Positions 9,117 to 18,815 of a stretch of 49,418 nt of DNA are shown here, in pieces (within the stretch, counting starts at the first letter, position 1; the number at the start of each line of letters is the position of its first letter). The notes beneath the pieces were generated by a model. That model made no database searches, had not been told where the DNA came from, and saw only the letters and a program-made list of their open reading frames with translations. The translations under genes and the position numbers were made by a program. The stretch comes from Pseudomonadota bacterium (lineage in GTDB: Bacteria; Pseudomonadota; Gammaproteobacteria; Burkholderiales; Burkholderiaceae_C), in NCBI GenBank assembly GCA_018242005.1, contig JAFECU010000273.1:1-49418 (forward strand), given 5' to 3'.

Positions 9117-9593
9117 TCAGTGCGCTTCGCCCATCTGCGACTGCAGGTAGTTCTGCACGCCAACCTTGTCCACGAGGTCGATCTGGGTCTCCAGGTAGTC
9201 GATATGTTCCTCGGTGTCTTCCAGGATGTCTTGCAGCAGGTCGCGCGAGACATAGTCGCGCACAGACTCGCAGTAGGCGATGCCCTCCTTCAGGGTGGAC
9301 TGGGCGCCGTACTCGGCGCGCAGGTCGCAGTCCAGAATCTCGGGCACATCCTCGCCCAGCTGCAGCTTGCCCAGGTCCTGCAGGTTGGGCAGGCCCTCCA
9401 GCACGAAGATGCGGTCCATGAGCCTGTCGGCGTGCTTCATCTCGCCGATGGACTCCTCGTATTCCCGCTTTGCCAGCTTGTCCAGGCCCCAGTGCTTGAG
9501 CATGCGGTAGTGCACGAAGTACTGATTGATGGCGGTGAGCTCGTTCTTCAGCTGAGCCTGCAGGTGGGAGATGACTTTGGCGTCGCCTTGCAT
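9117..9593 (-). CDS. bfr: Bacterioferritin with incomplete ferroxidase site
   Basis: 158 aa, the standard length; subunit of the 24-mer iron-storage cage. By residue count against E. coli Bfr it keeps ferroxidase ligands Glu18, Glu51, His54, Glu94 and His130, and heme ligand Met52. Position 127, normally the bridging Glu, is Thr (D126-T127-E128-E129-H130). Some bacteria build mixed cages in which one subunit carries heme and another the ferroxidase centre, so a second bfr may exist elsewhere. The ribosome site GAGGAG precedes the ATG. It is divergent from ahpC, which fits joint control of iron and peroxide. The stop is TGA followed directly by TAG. Confidence 0.95.
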   Translation of the reverse strand: MQGDAKVISHLQAQLKNELTAINQYFVHYRMLKHWGLDKLAKREYEESIGEMKHADRLMDRIFVLEGLPNLQDLGKLQLGEDVPEILDCDLRAEYGAQSTLKEGIAYCESVRDYVSRDLLQDILEDTEEHIDYLETQIDLVDKVGVQNYLQSQMGEAH

Positions 9594-9700
9594 GGGGTAC
9601 TCCTCAGGTGTTGGGGGAGGGGGGAAGATGGCATTGTCGGACAGTTGGAGCCTTGTAGCACCAAGCCTTCATGCTTGTTTCGGCGGGCGAGGGAATTGAT

Positions 9701-9766
9701 ATAGTTATTTGCAATTGAATCAATGAACTCAATTGATTGGATTGATGTTCAACTTGCGCCTAGACT
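9701..9766 (+). promoter_or_regulatory. Candidate OxyR site and promoter of ahpC
   Basis: ATAG-N7-CAAT at 9701-9715 followed by weaker half-sites to 9738 gives a partial match to the OxyR tetrad (ATAG-N7-CTAT repeated at 11-bp steps). Within it are inverted arms CAATTGA (9712-9718) and TCAATTG (9729-9735). A possible -35 TTGGAT (9737-9742) and -10 TAGACT (9761-9766) are 18 bp apart, which puts the site against the -35, as expected for OxyR activation. Confidence 0.5.
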
Positions 9767-9809
9767 TCAGGCCTGGCTTCATTCAACCCGCAACCGAAAG
9801 GAAACAACG

Positions 9810-10385
9810 ATGTCCCTGATCAACACCCAAGTTCAGCCCTTCAAGACCACCGCCTTCGTCAACCGCAGCGGCAAGGGCGAGTTCGTCGAAGTGACCGACC
9901 AGAGCCTCAAGGGCAAGTGGTCCGTGTTGATCTTCATGCCGGCCGCCTTCACCTTCAACTGCCCGACAGAGATCGAAGACGCCGCCGAGCATTACGCCGA
10001 ATTCCAGAAGGCAGGCGCCGAGGTCTACATCGTCACCACCGACACGCATTTCTCGCACAAGGTGTGGCATGAGACCTCCCATGCGGTGGGCAAGGCGAAG
10101 TTTCCTCTGGTGGGCGACCCCACGCACCAGCTGACCAACGCGTTTGGCGTGCACATTCCCGAAGAAGGCCTGGCGCTGCGCGGCACCTTCGTCATCAACC
10201 CCGATGGTGTGATCAAGACGCAGGAGATCCACTCCAACGAAATCGCCCGCGACGTGTCGGAGACCCTGCGCAAGCTCAAGGCCGCCCAGTTCACCGCAGC
10301 GCATCCTGACCAGGTGTGCCCGGCCAAGTGGAAAGAAGGGGCCAAGACCCTGACGCCCTCGCTGGACCTGGTCGGCAAGATTTAA
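9810..10385 (+). CDS. ahpC: Alkyl hydroperoxide reductase subunit C (peroxiredoxin)
   Basis: 191 aa from the ATG at 9810, with AAAGGAAA about 7 nt upstream. It is a typical 2-Cys peroxiredoxin that reduces H2O2 and organic peroxides and is recycled by AhpF. The peroxidatic Cys51 lies in FTFNCPTE with the active-site Thr48; the resolving Cys170 is in DQVCPAKW. The residues before the active site read MPAAFTF rather than the common YPADFTF. It forms an operon with ahpF, separated by a terminator-like hairpin that would leave ahpC in excess. An OxyR-like site lies upstream. Confidence 0.96.
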   Translation: MSLINTQVQPFKTTAFVNRSGKGEFVEVTDQSLKGKWSVLIFMPAAFTFNCPTEIEDAAEHYAEFQKAGAEVYIVTTDTHFSHKVWHETSHAVGKAKFPLVGDPTHQLTNAFGVHIPEEGLALRGTFVINPDGVIKTQEIHSNEIARDVSETLRKLKAAQFTAAHPDQVCPAKWKEGAKTLTPSLDLVGKI

Positions 10386-10400
10386 GCCCCGCCCCACAAC

Positions 10401-10448
10401 GCCGGACCGGTGCATGGTGCGAGAGCGCCATGCCGTCCGGCTTTTTTT
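10401..10448 (+). terminator. Intercistronic terminator between ahpC and ahpF
   Basis: Outer arms GCCGGAC (10401-10407) and GTCCGGC (10435-10441) enclose inner arms GCATGG/CCATGC and are followed by seven T. This is a good rho-independent terminator. Since ahpF has no obvious promoter of its own, it probably acts as a partial terminator. Confidence 0.8.
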
Positions 10449-10482
10449 CGCACATATTTCCAGTTCCCCCAAGGAGGATCCC

Positions 10483-12051
10483 ATGCTCGACGAACAACTG
10501 AAATCCCAACTCGCCGCTTACCTGGAGCGCGTGACGCAACCGTTCGAGATGGTGGCCTCCCTGGACGATGGCGAGACCTCGGCGCAAATGCACGAGCTGC
10601 TCACCACCATTCAGTCGCTGCGCTCCGACAAGATCACGCTGCGCACCGATGGTCAGGATGCGCGCAAGCCCTCCTTCACGCTTCAGCGTGTCGGCGCCGA
10701 CACTCATCTGCGCTTTGCGGGCCTGCCCTTGGGCCACGAGTTCACCTCGCTGGTGCTGGCTCTCCTGTGGACGGGCGGCCATCCACCCAAGGTGGAGCAG
10801 GAGCTGATCGATCAGGTCAAGATGCTCGATGGCGACTTCAACTTCGAGGTCTACATGAGCCTGAGCTGCAACAGCTGCCCCGACGTGGTGCAGGCGCTGT
10901 CGCTCATGGCCATTCTCAACCCGCGCATCAAGACCACGGTGATCGAGGGCAGCGCCTTCCAGGAGGAAGTCACCGCGCGCGAAATCATGGCAGTTCCCAT
11001 GGTCTACCTGAACGGCCAGGAGTTTGCGGCCGGCCACATGGAACTCGCCAGGATCATCGCCAAGCTTGACACGGGCGCCGCCACGCGCGAGGCGCAGAAG
11101 CTCTCGGCCAAGGACGCGTTTGACGTGCTCATCGTCGGCGGCGGCCCCGCCGGTGCGGCAGCTGCCGTGTATGCGGCGCGCAAGGGCATACGCACGGGCC
11201 TGGCAGCCGAACGACTGGGTGGCCAGGTCAACGACACGCTGGATATCGACAACTACATTTCGATTCCCCACACCGAGGGGCCGCAGTTCGCCGCGGCGCT
11301 AGAGCGCCATGTGCGCGACTACGAGGTGGATGTGATGAACATGCAGTGCGCCAAGGCCTTGAGGCCCGCGGCCGAGGCGGGCGGCGTGATCGAGGTCGAG
11401 ATGGACACCGGCGCCGTGCTGAAGGCCAGGACCGTCATCCTCTCCACGGGCGCGCGCTGGCGCAACATGAACGTACCGGGCGAGGACAAGTACCGCACCA
11501 AGGGCGTGGCCTACTGCCCGCATTGCGACGGCCCGCTCTACAAGGGCAAGCGCGTGGCCGTGATCGGCGGCGGCAACTCGGGCGTCGAGGCTGCGATCGA
11601 CCTGGCGGGCCTGGTCGAGCATGTGACGGTGTTCGAGTTTATGCCGCAACTGAAGGCCGACGCCGTGCTGCAGAAGAAGCTCGCCAGCCTGCACAACGTG
11701 GACGTGATCCTCAACGCGCAGACCACCGAGGTTCTGGGTGACGGCAGCAAGGTCACGGGCCTGGCCTACAAGGACCGCGACAGCGGCGAGGCCAGGCAGT
11801 TGGAACTGGCCGGCATCTTCGTGCAAATCGGCTTGCTGCCCAATACCGACTGGCTCAAGGGCTCGGTGGAGTTGAGCAAGTTCGGCGAGATCGTGATTGA
11901 CGCCAAGGGCCAGACCAGCGTGCCCGGCGTGTTCGCCGCCGGTGACTGCACCACGGTGCCATACAAGCAGATCGTCATTGCCGCGGGGGCTGGCGCCACG
12001 GCTGCCCTGAGCGCTTTTGACCACCTGATCCGCACCAGCGCGCCGCAGTGA
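10483..12051 (+). CDS. ahpF: Alkyl hydroperoxide reductase subunit F
   Basis: 522 aa from the ATG at 10483 with ribosome site AAGGAGG. It is an NADH-dependent flavoprotein disulfide reductase that regenerates AhpC. The N-terminal tandem thioredoxin-fold domain carries Cys129-N-S-Cys132; the C-terminal thioredoxin-reductase-like domain carries the FAD motif [10 protein letters not shown], the redox pair Cys345-P-H-Cys348 and the NADH motif [10 protein letters not shown]. Cysteine positions coincide with E. coli AhpF. It is expressed by read-through from ahpC. Confidence 0.97.
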   Translation: MLDEQLKSQLAAYLERVTQPFEMVASLDDGETSAQMHELLTTIQSLRSDKITLRTDGQDARKPSFTLQRVGADTHLRFAGLPLGHEFTSLVLALLWTGGHPPKVEQELIDQVKMLDGDFNFEVYMSLSCNSCPDVVQALSLMAILNPRIKTTVIEGSAFQEEVTAREIMAVPMVYLNGQEFAAGHMELARIIAKLDTGAATREAQKLSAKDAFDVLIVGGGPAGAAAAVYAARKGIRTGLAAERLGGQVNDTLDIDNYISIPHTEGPQFAAALERHVRDYEVDVMNMQCAKALRPAAEAGGVIEVEMDTGAVLKARTVILSTGARWRNMNVPGEDKYRTKGVAYCPHCDGPLYKGKRVAVIGGGNSGVEAAIDLAGLVEHVTVFEFMPQLKADAVLQKKLASLHNVDVILNAQTTEVLGDGSKVTGLAYKDRDSGEARQLELAGIFVQIGLLPNTDWLKGSVELSKFGEIVIDAKGQTSVPGVFAAGDCTTVPYKQIVIAAGAGATAALSAFDHLIRTSAPQ

Positions 12052-12059
12052 TGTGGCTG

Positions 12060-12090
12060 GGGCGGGTCCCGCTTCCTGTGGGCCCCGCCC
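12060..12090 (+). terminator. Hairpin after ahpF
   Basis: Arms GGGCGGGTCCC (12060-12070) and GGGCCCCGCCC (12080-12090) pair at 10 of 11 positions. No T run follows, so it may be an mRNA-stabilising or rho-assisted end rather than a classical terminator. Confidence 0.5.
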
Positions 12091-12268
12091 ATTTCCCGGC
12101 ACCGACGCAACGCAGCACAAGCAGCGGAAACTTGCCAAATGGCATCTGATGATGTGATATCGATAGGCAGTTGGCATTGCCCATCGGGCCTGATTTCGTG
12201 TCCCACAGGTCCGTTTGGGCTTCCCTGCGGGGGCTGCGCGCCGTCGTGGTGCCGAGCCCCAAAAGATG

Positions 12269-12562
12269 TCAGCTGGCAGCGCCTTGCGCGAGATAGGGTG
12301 CTTGCGCCTGGTTCGCTTCCTTGTGCTTCTTTAGCGTTGCGATATGTTGCAGCGGTGCCGCGGGCTGGGAGACGAGACGGGCTTGCCCGTCTCCTGCAAG
12401 CTCGGCCTCCAGCCTCGCGGCGCGGTGGCGGTACATCTTGGCCAGGGCCATATGGTGTTCAGCGGCATTTTCATGCTCCAGCGCGGCCATGCGGGCTTCG
12501 TCCAGACAGCTCCGGGCGCGCCGTGCATAGATGGTTGCGGGATCAAAGAATCGCTTGAACAT
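12269..12562 (-). CDS. Small hypothetical protein, helical
   Basis: 97 aa from the ATG at 12562 (MFKRFFDPATIYARRAR), chosen because AGGAG lies about 7 nt upstream on the minus strand; an open frame continues upstream but without a better start. I do not recognise a family. It is almost entirely helical and amphipathic: an Arg/Ala/Glu-rich core (CLDEARMAALEHENAAEHH) suggests a short coiled coil, followed by a polar Lys/Gln-rich tail. It has no signal peptide or membrane segment. It stands alone between ahpF and the tRNA-Arg scar and could be native or a leftover of a lost island. Confidence 0.6.
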   Translation of the reverse strand: MFKRFFDPATIYARRARSCLDEARMAALEHENAAEHHMALAKMYRHRAARLEAELAGDGQARLVSQPAAPLQHIATLKKHKEANQAQAPYLAQGAAS

Positions 12563-12803
12563 GACCGCTCTCCTGGGGTAGTGAGACCATACGATTCGGG
12601 CTTGAAGCCTGCGCATCAGGCTACAGCTCTTACATCCAACTGACGCGGGCAGTATCAAGTCTTTTTTGGGGCAAGGCAATGCATGAACGTTGCAGGCTCG
12701 TGGTGTCGCGTGCTTGTCCTACACATGCGATTGTGGATGTGCCACGGACGATGCGCAGTGGCTGCGGAGCCACTTGCGAGTGCAATGTGTCAACCCCGCA
12801 TGG

Positions 12804-12893
12804 AAGATACAGATCCTGCCCATCGGCGTGCTTCTCGCCTGTGGCAGAGCCAGCGGACTTGACGTTCTTCACGATGGTGTCGGCAAGTGCCAG
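12804..12893 (-). pseudogene. N-terminal remnant of a tyrosine integrase (P4/DUF4102 type)
   Basis: Thirty codons on the minus strand read LALADTIVKNVKSAG then SATGEKHADGQDLYL. This is the characteristic opening of P4-type integrases (an ALTDT-like start, a KNxKP-like segment, then DGxGLYL). The expected ATG is CTG, and after LYL the frame loses similarity, so it is a truncated relic. It begins 123 bp downstream of the tRNA-Arg 3' end in the same orientation, where such integrases usually sit. The rest of the 453-bp gap (12563-13015) shows only a 6-bp hairpin (12606-12622) and no other gene I can support. Confidence 0.6.
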
Positions 12894-13015
12894 GCGTGCC
12901 CCTGCTGTTGGTGTGCCGTGGTCCGCAGTGAAGCGGCGAGAGAGACAACACAAATCCGCCATGCCAGGCGATATGCGGGTTTCGAGATGATGTGGCATCG
13001 TGCAAGATGCCAATG

Positions 13016-13092
13016 TGGCCTGCCCGGAGGGACTCGAACCCCCGACCTATTGCTTAGAAGGCAATTGCTCTATCCGGTTGAGCTACGGGCAG
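13016..13092 (-). tRNA. tRNA-Arg (anticodon TCT)
   Basis: 77 nt with a complete cloverleaf: acceptor CTGCCCG/CGGGCAG, D-stem GCTC/GAGC, anticodon stem ATTGC/GCAAT around loop CTTCTAA (anticodon TCT), T-arm GGGGG-TTCGAGT-CCCTC, discriminator G and an encoded CCA (13016-13018). It decodes AGA, a rare codon in this GC-rich genome. Its 3' end is a classic integration site, and an integrase remnant lies just downstream. Confidence 0.97.
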
Positions 13093-13174
13093 TGGATGCA
13101 GGCACGCCGCGTTCCATGGCGGTGGCATGGCGCGGACGAGGCGTCGCATCATACCGGGTGCCGGCGGAGTTCCT

Positions 13175-15022
13175 TCAGTCGATGTCCTCGAACACCAGGG
13201 ACGGAGGCGCCATGACGCGTGCCGTCTCGCCCAGGTTTCCGATGAGGTGGTTGGCAAAGTAGCTGTTTTGCGTGTCGGGCTCCAGCGCCGCCACGGCCAG
13301 GTTGGCCAGGGGTTGGTTCAGGGGCACGTAGTAGCTGCCTTCGGGTACGTCAATGGCGCTGCGCGTGGGTGTGACTTGCACGCGGATGATGCTTTGGCCG
13401 CCGGCGATGGAGCCGCGCACGTCCTGCCGCTCGGCTGTCGTGCGGCCGGTTTCCTGGTAGCTGTCGGCCAGTATGGAGCCGGGTTCGGCCACGCGCATGA
13501 CCTGCACGCCCAGCAGCTTGAGCCGATCCACGGCATCGCCAGCGCTGCCGGCGAGCCAGTAGCCGCAGGGGCGCGGGCGTTTTTTCTGCGTGATCAGTTT
13601 CAGCGACGAGTTCCAGTCCACGCGCAGCATGCGGTCGGCACCGGTCTCGGGGTCGAGCATGATGAGGTCGTGCTGGGTCGGCGTGGGGCCGGCCTCGACC
13701 ACGATCTCGCCGCGGCAGGCCTGGGCGGCGATGTCGCGCGCCTCGTAGGAGCGTACCTGCTCCAGGTTGCCGGCGCGCTCGGCCGTGCTGCGCAGGGCGC
13801 TGGTGATGGCCGTCACGTGCGAGTGCACGCGCCGCTGGATATGGGTGCGGCCTATGCCCACGCCGCGCGTCTCGAGCAGCATGCTGACGGCGTTTTTCAG
13901 ACCGTTGACGTTGCGCCCGGTGTCGGGTTGCGTGCCTCCCATGGAGACGCGCAGGTCGTCCATGCGCGTGGAGGTGGTGTAGTACCACTCCTGGGTCAGG
14001 CTCTCGGCGCCCAGCGCCTTGATCATGGGCGCGCGGTACCACTCCAGCGCGGCCTTGGTCATGAACTCGGGCAGGTTGGCGGTGGTGGCGTGCTGCAGCA
14101 GCATGTCATAGCGCTGCAGGGCGTGGAACTTTTCCAGGTAGCGTCCGGCCACGGTGAATTCATGCGCGTCCATGATGGCCATGGGGCGGTAGTTGCGAAC
14201 CAGCCGCGCCAGGGCCTGGGCCTCGGGGGTTTGCAGCAACAGATGGTCGCGGTTCATGTCGATACCGCCGGCCGTGACGCGCGTGCCGGCCTCGGCCCCG
14301 TCGGGGTTGGCGCGCGGCACGATGATCACGTTGATGCGGTCCAGCAAGGGTTCGAGCAGCCCTTGCGCGAGTTCGCGCGCTATGACCAGCAGGGCCTCGG
14401 CGCCGGCGGGCTCGTCGCCATGCTGCTGGCCCATCAGCAGCACCGTGGGGCGGCGGCTGGCCTCCAGGGCCGCGATATCCGTGCCCGCGCCGCGCGTCAG
14501 CACCAGGGCCTCGATGGGGGTCCCGCGCTGGGACAGGCCCAGGTCCAGCAGCTGCGCGCGCGTGGCGCCGCGCGCCGCCATTGCCTGGTCGCGCAGCCAC
14601 TGCGTGAGCTCGGCATTGGTGGTGTAGGCGCGCCGGCCTTGGGCCAGGCCGGGTGTCTCGTAGCGTACCGATGGATCGGGAAAACGCGCCGCCACGGCCT
14701 CGCCGTAGGGCGGCGGTGGTTCGGCAGCCAACGGGGCGCTGGCTGCGCTTGGCGCTATCGGGCTGACCGTGACCGGTGTTGAGACAACCTCTCCGCGCTG
14801 CACCGTCCCCAGCGGCGCGGCCACTGTTCGCCTGGCCTGCGTGGCCGTGACGGGCGGCTTGGCCTCCGGGTTTTGGGCCGGCCAGGGCGGCAGTGGCGTG
14901 CTGGAGCAGGCCGACAGCACCACAGCCGCCACCAGTGCCAGGGCCGGGAATCCGGCGCTCACGTGCCGAAAGGCGACGGGTTGCGATGCGGTGCTGAGGT
15001 GCGAGGCAGTGGGCGTCATCAT
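13175..15022 (-). CDS. M14-family zinc carboxypeptidase-like lipoprotein
   Basis: About 615 aa from the ATG at 15022; a start at 15076 is also possible and neither has a clear ribosome site. A hydrophobic stretch ending LSAC predicts a lipoprotein signal after a rather long N-region. The catalytic domain shows M14 features: QQHGDEPAG (first zinc His and Glu), VPRANPDG, DMNRDH and MDAHEFT. The remainder, ending in a VFEDID tail, looks like an added beta-rich domain. It probably acts in the periplasm on peptides or peptidoglycan stems; the substrate is unknown. It is a single gene between the tRNA and rhlE. Confidence 0.8.
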   Translation of the reverse strand: MMTPTASHLSTASQPVAFRHVSAGFPALALVAAVVLSACSSTPLPPWPAQNPEAKPPVTATQARRTVAAPLGTVQRGEVVSTPVTVSPIAPSAASAPLAAEPPPPYGEAVAARFPDPSVRYETPGLAQGRRAYTTNAELTQWLRDQAMAARGATRAQLLDLGLSQRGTPIEALVLTRGAGTDIAALEASRRPTVLLMGQQHGDEPAGAEALLVIARELAQGLLEPLLDRINVIIVPRANPDGAEAGTRVTAGGIDMNRDHLLLQTPEAQALARLVRNYRPMAIMDAHEFTVAGRYLEKFHALQRYDMLLQHATTANLPEFMTKAALEWYRAPMIKALGAESLTQEWYYTTSTRMDDLRVSMGGTQPDTGRNVNGLKNAVSMLLETRGVGIGRTHIQRRVHSHVTAITSALRSTAERAGNLEQVRSYEARDIAAQACRGEIVVEAGPTPTQHDLIMLDPETGADRMLRVDWNSSLKLITQKKRPRPCGYWLAGSAGDAVDRLKLLGVQVMRVAEPGSILADSYQETGRTTAERQDVRGSIAGGQSIIRVQVTPTRSAIDVPEGSYYVPLNQPLANLAVAALEPDTQNSYFANHLIGNLGETARVMAPPSLVFEDID

Positions 15023-15092
15023 GGTGTGCGGATGGGTTTGGCCGGCCGATATTACCCGGGCGCGGCGGCGGTGCATCCATGCCGCCCCGATG

Positions 15093-15119
15093 AAAAAAGC
15101 CCGGCACTATGTCCGGGCT
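15093..15119 (-). terminator. Rho-independent terminator of rhlE
   Basis: On the minus strand AGCCCGG and CCGGGCT form a perfect 7-bp stem around an 8-nt loop, followed by six T. Confidence 0.88.
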
Positions 15120-15143
15120 CGGTTTCGTCAGCGCGCCATACGG

Positions 15144-16856
15144 TCAGCGGCCAAAGCCGCCGCCGCGCGGGCCTCGCCCGCCGCCACCACCGCCGCTGCG
15201 AAAGCCGCCACGGCGGCCGCGGTCGGCCATGCTGTCAACGCTGGTGCGCATCGGGTCGGGTTGGGTATTGCGGCCGCTACCCGGGCGCGGGCCCAGGTTC
15301 ACGTGTGGCAGCTGTGTGCCCAGGTGGGCGTTCTCGCCGCGGGGCTGGCTGTCATCAAAGCGGCGGTTGCCGCCGTTGCCGCCACCACCGTTGCCGCCGC
15401 CACGGCGTCCCTCGCTGGCATGGCGCGGCTGCTGCTGGCCGCGGCCTGCCGGGCGGCCGCCGTTGCCACTGTTGCCACCCCGGCCCGGGCCGCCCTGGCC
15501 CGAGCGTTGGCCTTCACCCTGGCCACCTTGTCGGCTACCGCCGCGCGGCTGGCCCTGGCCCGCCGCCTTGTCCTTGTTGCTGCGGATGCGCTCCATCATC
15601 TCGCTGCGGGCGGCCTTGGCGGCTGCCTGCATGACTTCGCGGCTCGGCGGCTTGCCGGCGCCGCCCCAGATGGTCTGGCGGCCCATGGCGATGGGCTCGG
15701 CCTGCTCGCCCTCTTCAGGGCCAAAGCCTTCGATGACCTGCACCGGGATCTCCTGCTTGGTGAAGCGCTCGATCTCCATCATGAAGCCCTCTTCGTCCAT
15801 GCAGACCAGGCTCACGGCCTGGCCCTCGCGGCCGGCGCGGCCCGTGCGGCCGATGCGGTGAACGTAGTCCTCGGGGACGTTCGGGATTTCGTAGTTCACG
15901 ACATGCGGAAGGTCGTCGATGTCGATGCCGCGTGCTGCAATATCGGTAGCTACCAGCGCCCGTATCTGGCCGGTCTTAAAGCCTTCCAATGCCTGGGTGC
16001 GGGCGCTCTGGCTCTTGTTGCCGTGCAGCGCCATGGCCTGCACGCCGTGCTTGGTCAGGTACTCTGCGACATTGTTTGCGCCGAACTTGGTGCGAGTGAA
16101 CACCAGTACCTGGCTCCAGTCATGTTCCTGGATGATGTGCAGCAGCACCTGCTTCTTCTTGCCGCGTCCCACGGGGTGGATGATCTGGCTGATGCGCTGC
16201 ACCGTGGTGTTGCGCGGCGTGACCTGGATGCTTTGCGGGTTCTTCAGGAGGCCGCCGGCCAGGTCGCGGATCTCGTCGCTGAAGGTGGCCGAGAACAGCA
16301 GGCTCTGCTTGGAAGCGGGCAGCAGCGCGAGGATTTTTTTCACGTCATGGATGAAGCCCATGTCCAGCATGCGGTCGGCCTCGTCGAGCACCAGGATTTC
16401 GACCGTGGATAGATCCATGAAGCCCTGTTGCTGCAGGTCCAGCAGGCGCCCGGGCGTGGCCACGAGCACGTCCACGCCGCGCTTGATGCGCTCGATCTGC
16501 GGGTTCATGCCCACGCCGCCGAAGATCACGGTGGACTTGATGTCCAGATGCTTGCCATAGGCGCGCACGGACTCTTCGACCTGCGCGGCCAGTTCGCGCG
16601 TGGGCGTCAGCACCAGGGCGCGCACGCCGCGGTTGCCAAACTTGCTCTTGGGGGCGCTGCCGCCGGCCAGGCGGTGCAGCATGGGCAGGGTGAAGGCGGC
16701 CGTCTTGCCGGTGCCGGTCTGCGCGCCGGCAAGCAGGTCGTGGCCGTCCAGCACCACGGGAATGGCCTGGGCCTGGATGGGAGTCGGGTTCTGGTAACCC
16801 TGTTCTTGCACGGCCTGCAAAATGGCCGGCGCCAGCTTCAATTCTTCAAATGTCAT
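15144..16856 (-). CDS. rhlE: DEAD-box ATP-dependent RNA helicase RhlE
   Basis: 570 aa from the ATG at 16856 ([10 protein letters not shown]); an in-frame GTG five codons upstream is possible. Cytoplasmic RNA helicase linked in this family to ribosome assembly and RNA decay. Motifs in order: Q motif ([11 protein letters not shown]), Walker [21 protein letters not shown] in [16 protein letters not shown] in [20 protein letters not shown] and [10 protein letters not shown]. The last 150 residues are a low-complexity Gly/Arg/Gln-rich tail (RGG-like), typical of RhlE and likely to bind RNA. Confidence 0.93.
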   Translation of the reverse strand: MTFEELKLAPAILQAVQEQGYQNPTPIQAQAIPVVLDGHDLLAGAQTGTGKTAAFTLPMLHRLAGGSAPKSKFGNRGVRALVLTPTRELAAQVEESVRAYGKHLDIKSTVIFGGVGMNPQIERIKRGVDVLVATPGRLLDLQQQGFMDLSTVEILVLDEADRMLDMGFIHDVKKILALLPASKQSLLFSATFSDEIRDLAGGLLKNPQSIQVTPRNTTVQRISQIIHPVGRGKKKQVLLHIIQEHDWSQVLVFTRTKFGANNVAEYLTKHGVQAMALHGNKSQSARTQALEGFKTGQIRALVATDIAARGIDIDDLPHVVNYEIPNVPEDYVHRIGRTGRAGREGQAVSLVCMDEEGFMMEIERFTKQEIPVQVIEGFGPEEGEQAEPIAMGRQTIWGGAGKPPSREVMQAAAKAARSEMMERIRSNKDKAAGQGQPRGGSRQGGQGEGQRSGQGGPGRGGNSGNGGRPAGRGQQQPRHASEGRRGGGNGGGGNGGNRRFDDSQPRGENAHLGTQLPHVNLGPRPGSGRNTQPDPMRTSVDSMADRGRRGGFRSGGGGGGRGPRGGGFGR

Positions 16857-17064
16857 GTGAGTTGGATGCACCCAACCGGGGCGCAGGGTATCGGCCTGTC
16901 GCCGGCGACTTTACGGGTCGCAGGGCCAGTTCTGACGGCAGATGATTTCAAGGGTGGGAGCCCGGATTTGCTTCCTTCGTCCCCAGCTTGTCTAGGCTGA
17001 TGCCCCGGGCAACTGGAGCCCTTGGCGGCTGCTATTGTCGCATGCGCCGATAATCTGCGTTTGC

Positions 17065-17083
17065 GCGCCCAATTTTTGGGCGC
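17065..17083 (+). promoter_or_regulatory. Hairpin in the ettA leader
   Basis: GCGCCCAA (17065-17072), TTT, TTGGGCGC (17076-17083) is a perfect 8-bp stem, followed by a T-rich stretch with a run of seven T that ends just before the ettA start at 17113. In shape it is a leader terminator. No Shine-Dalgarno sequence is visible before the ATG. Confidence 0.6.
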
Positions 17084-17112
17084 CTTCTTTTGCTCATTTT
17101 TTTGAAAAATCC

Positions 17113-18774
<1,662 letters not shown>

Positions 18775-18815
18775 GGTGGAGCGGTGAGCGGGTCTTGGCG
18801 CTCCACGCTCGACGC

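Noticed and set aside
13016-13092. Possible second copy of the tRNA 3' end marking the other attachment site
   Set aside because: I looked for GGACTCGAACCC-like and TGCCCGG-like strings between 12050 and 13015 and saw none; the island's far end, if any, is not within the window.
12690-13262. Plus-strand open frame spanning the tRNA
   Set aside because: It reads through the antisense of a tRNA gene and an integrase remnant; Cys-rich composition with no recognisable domain.
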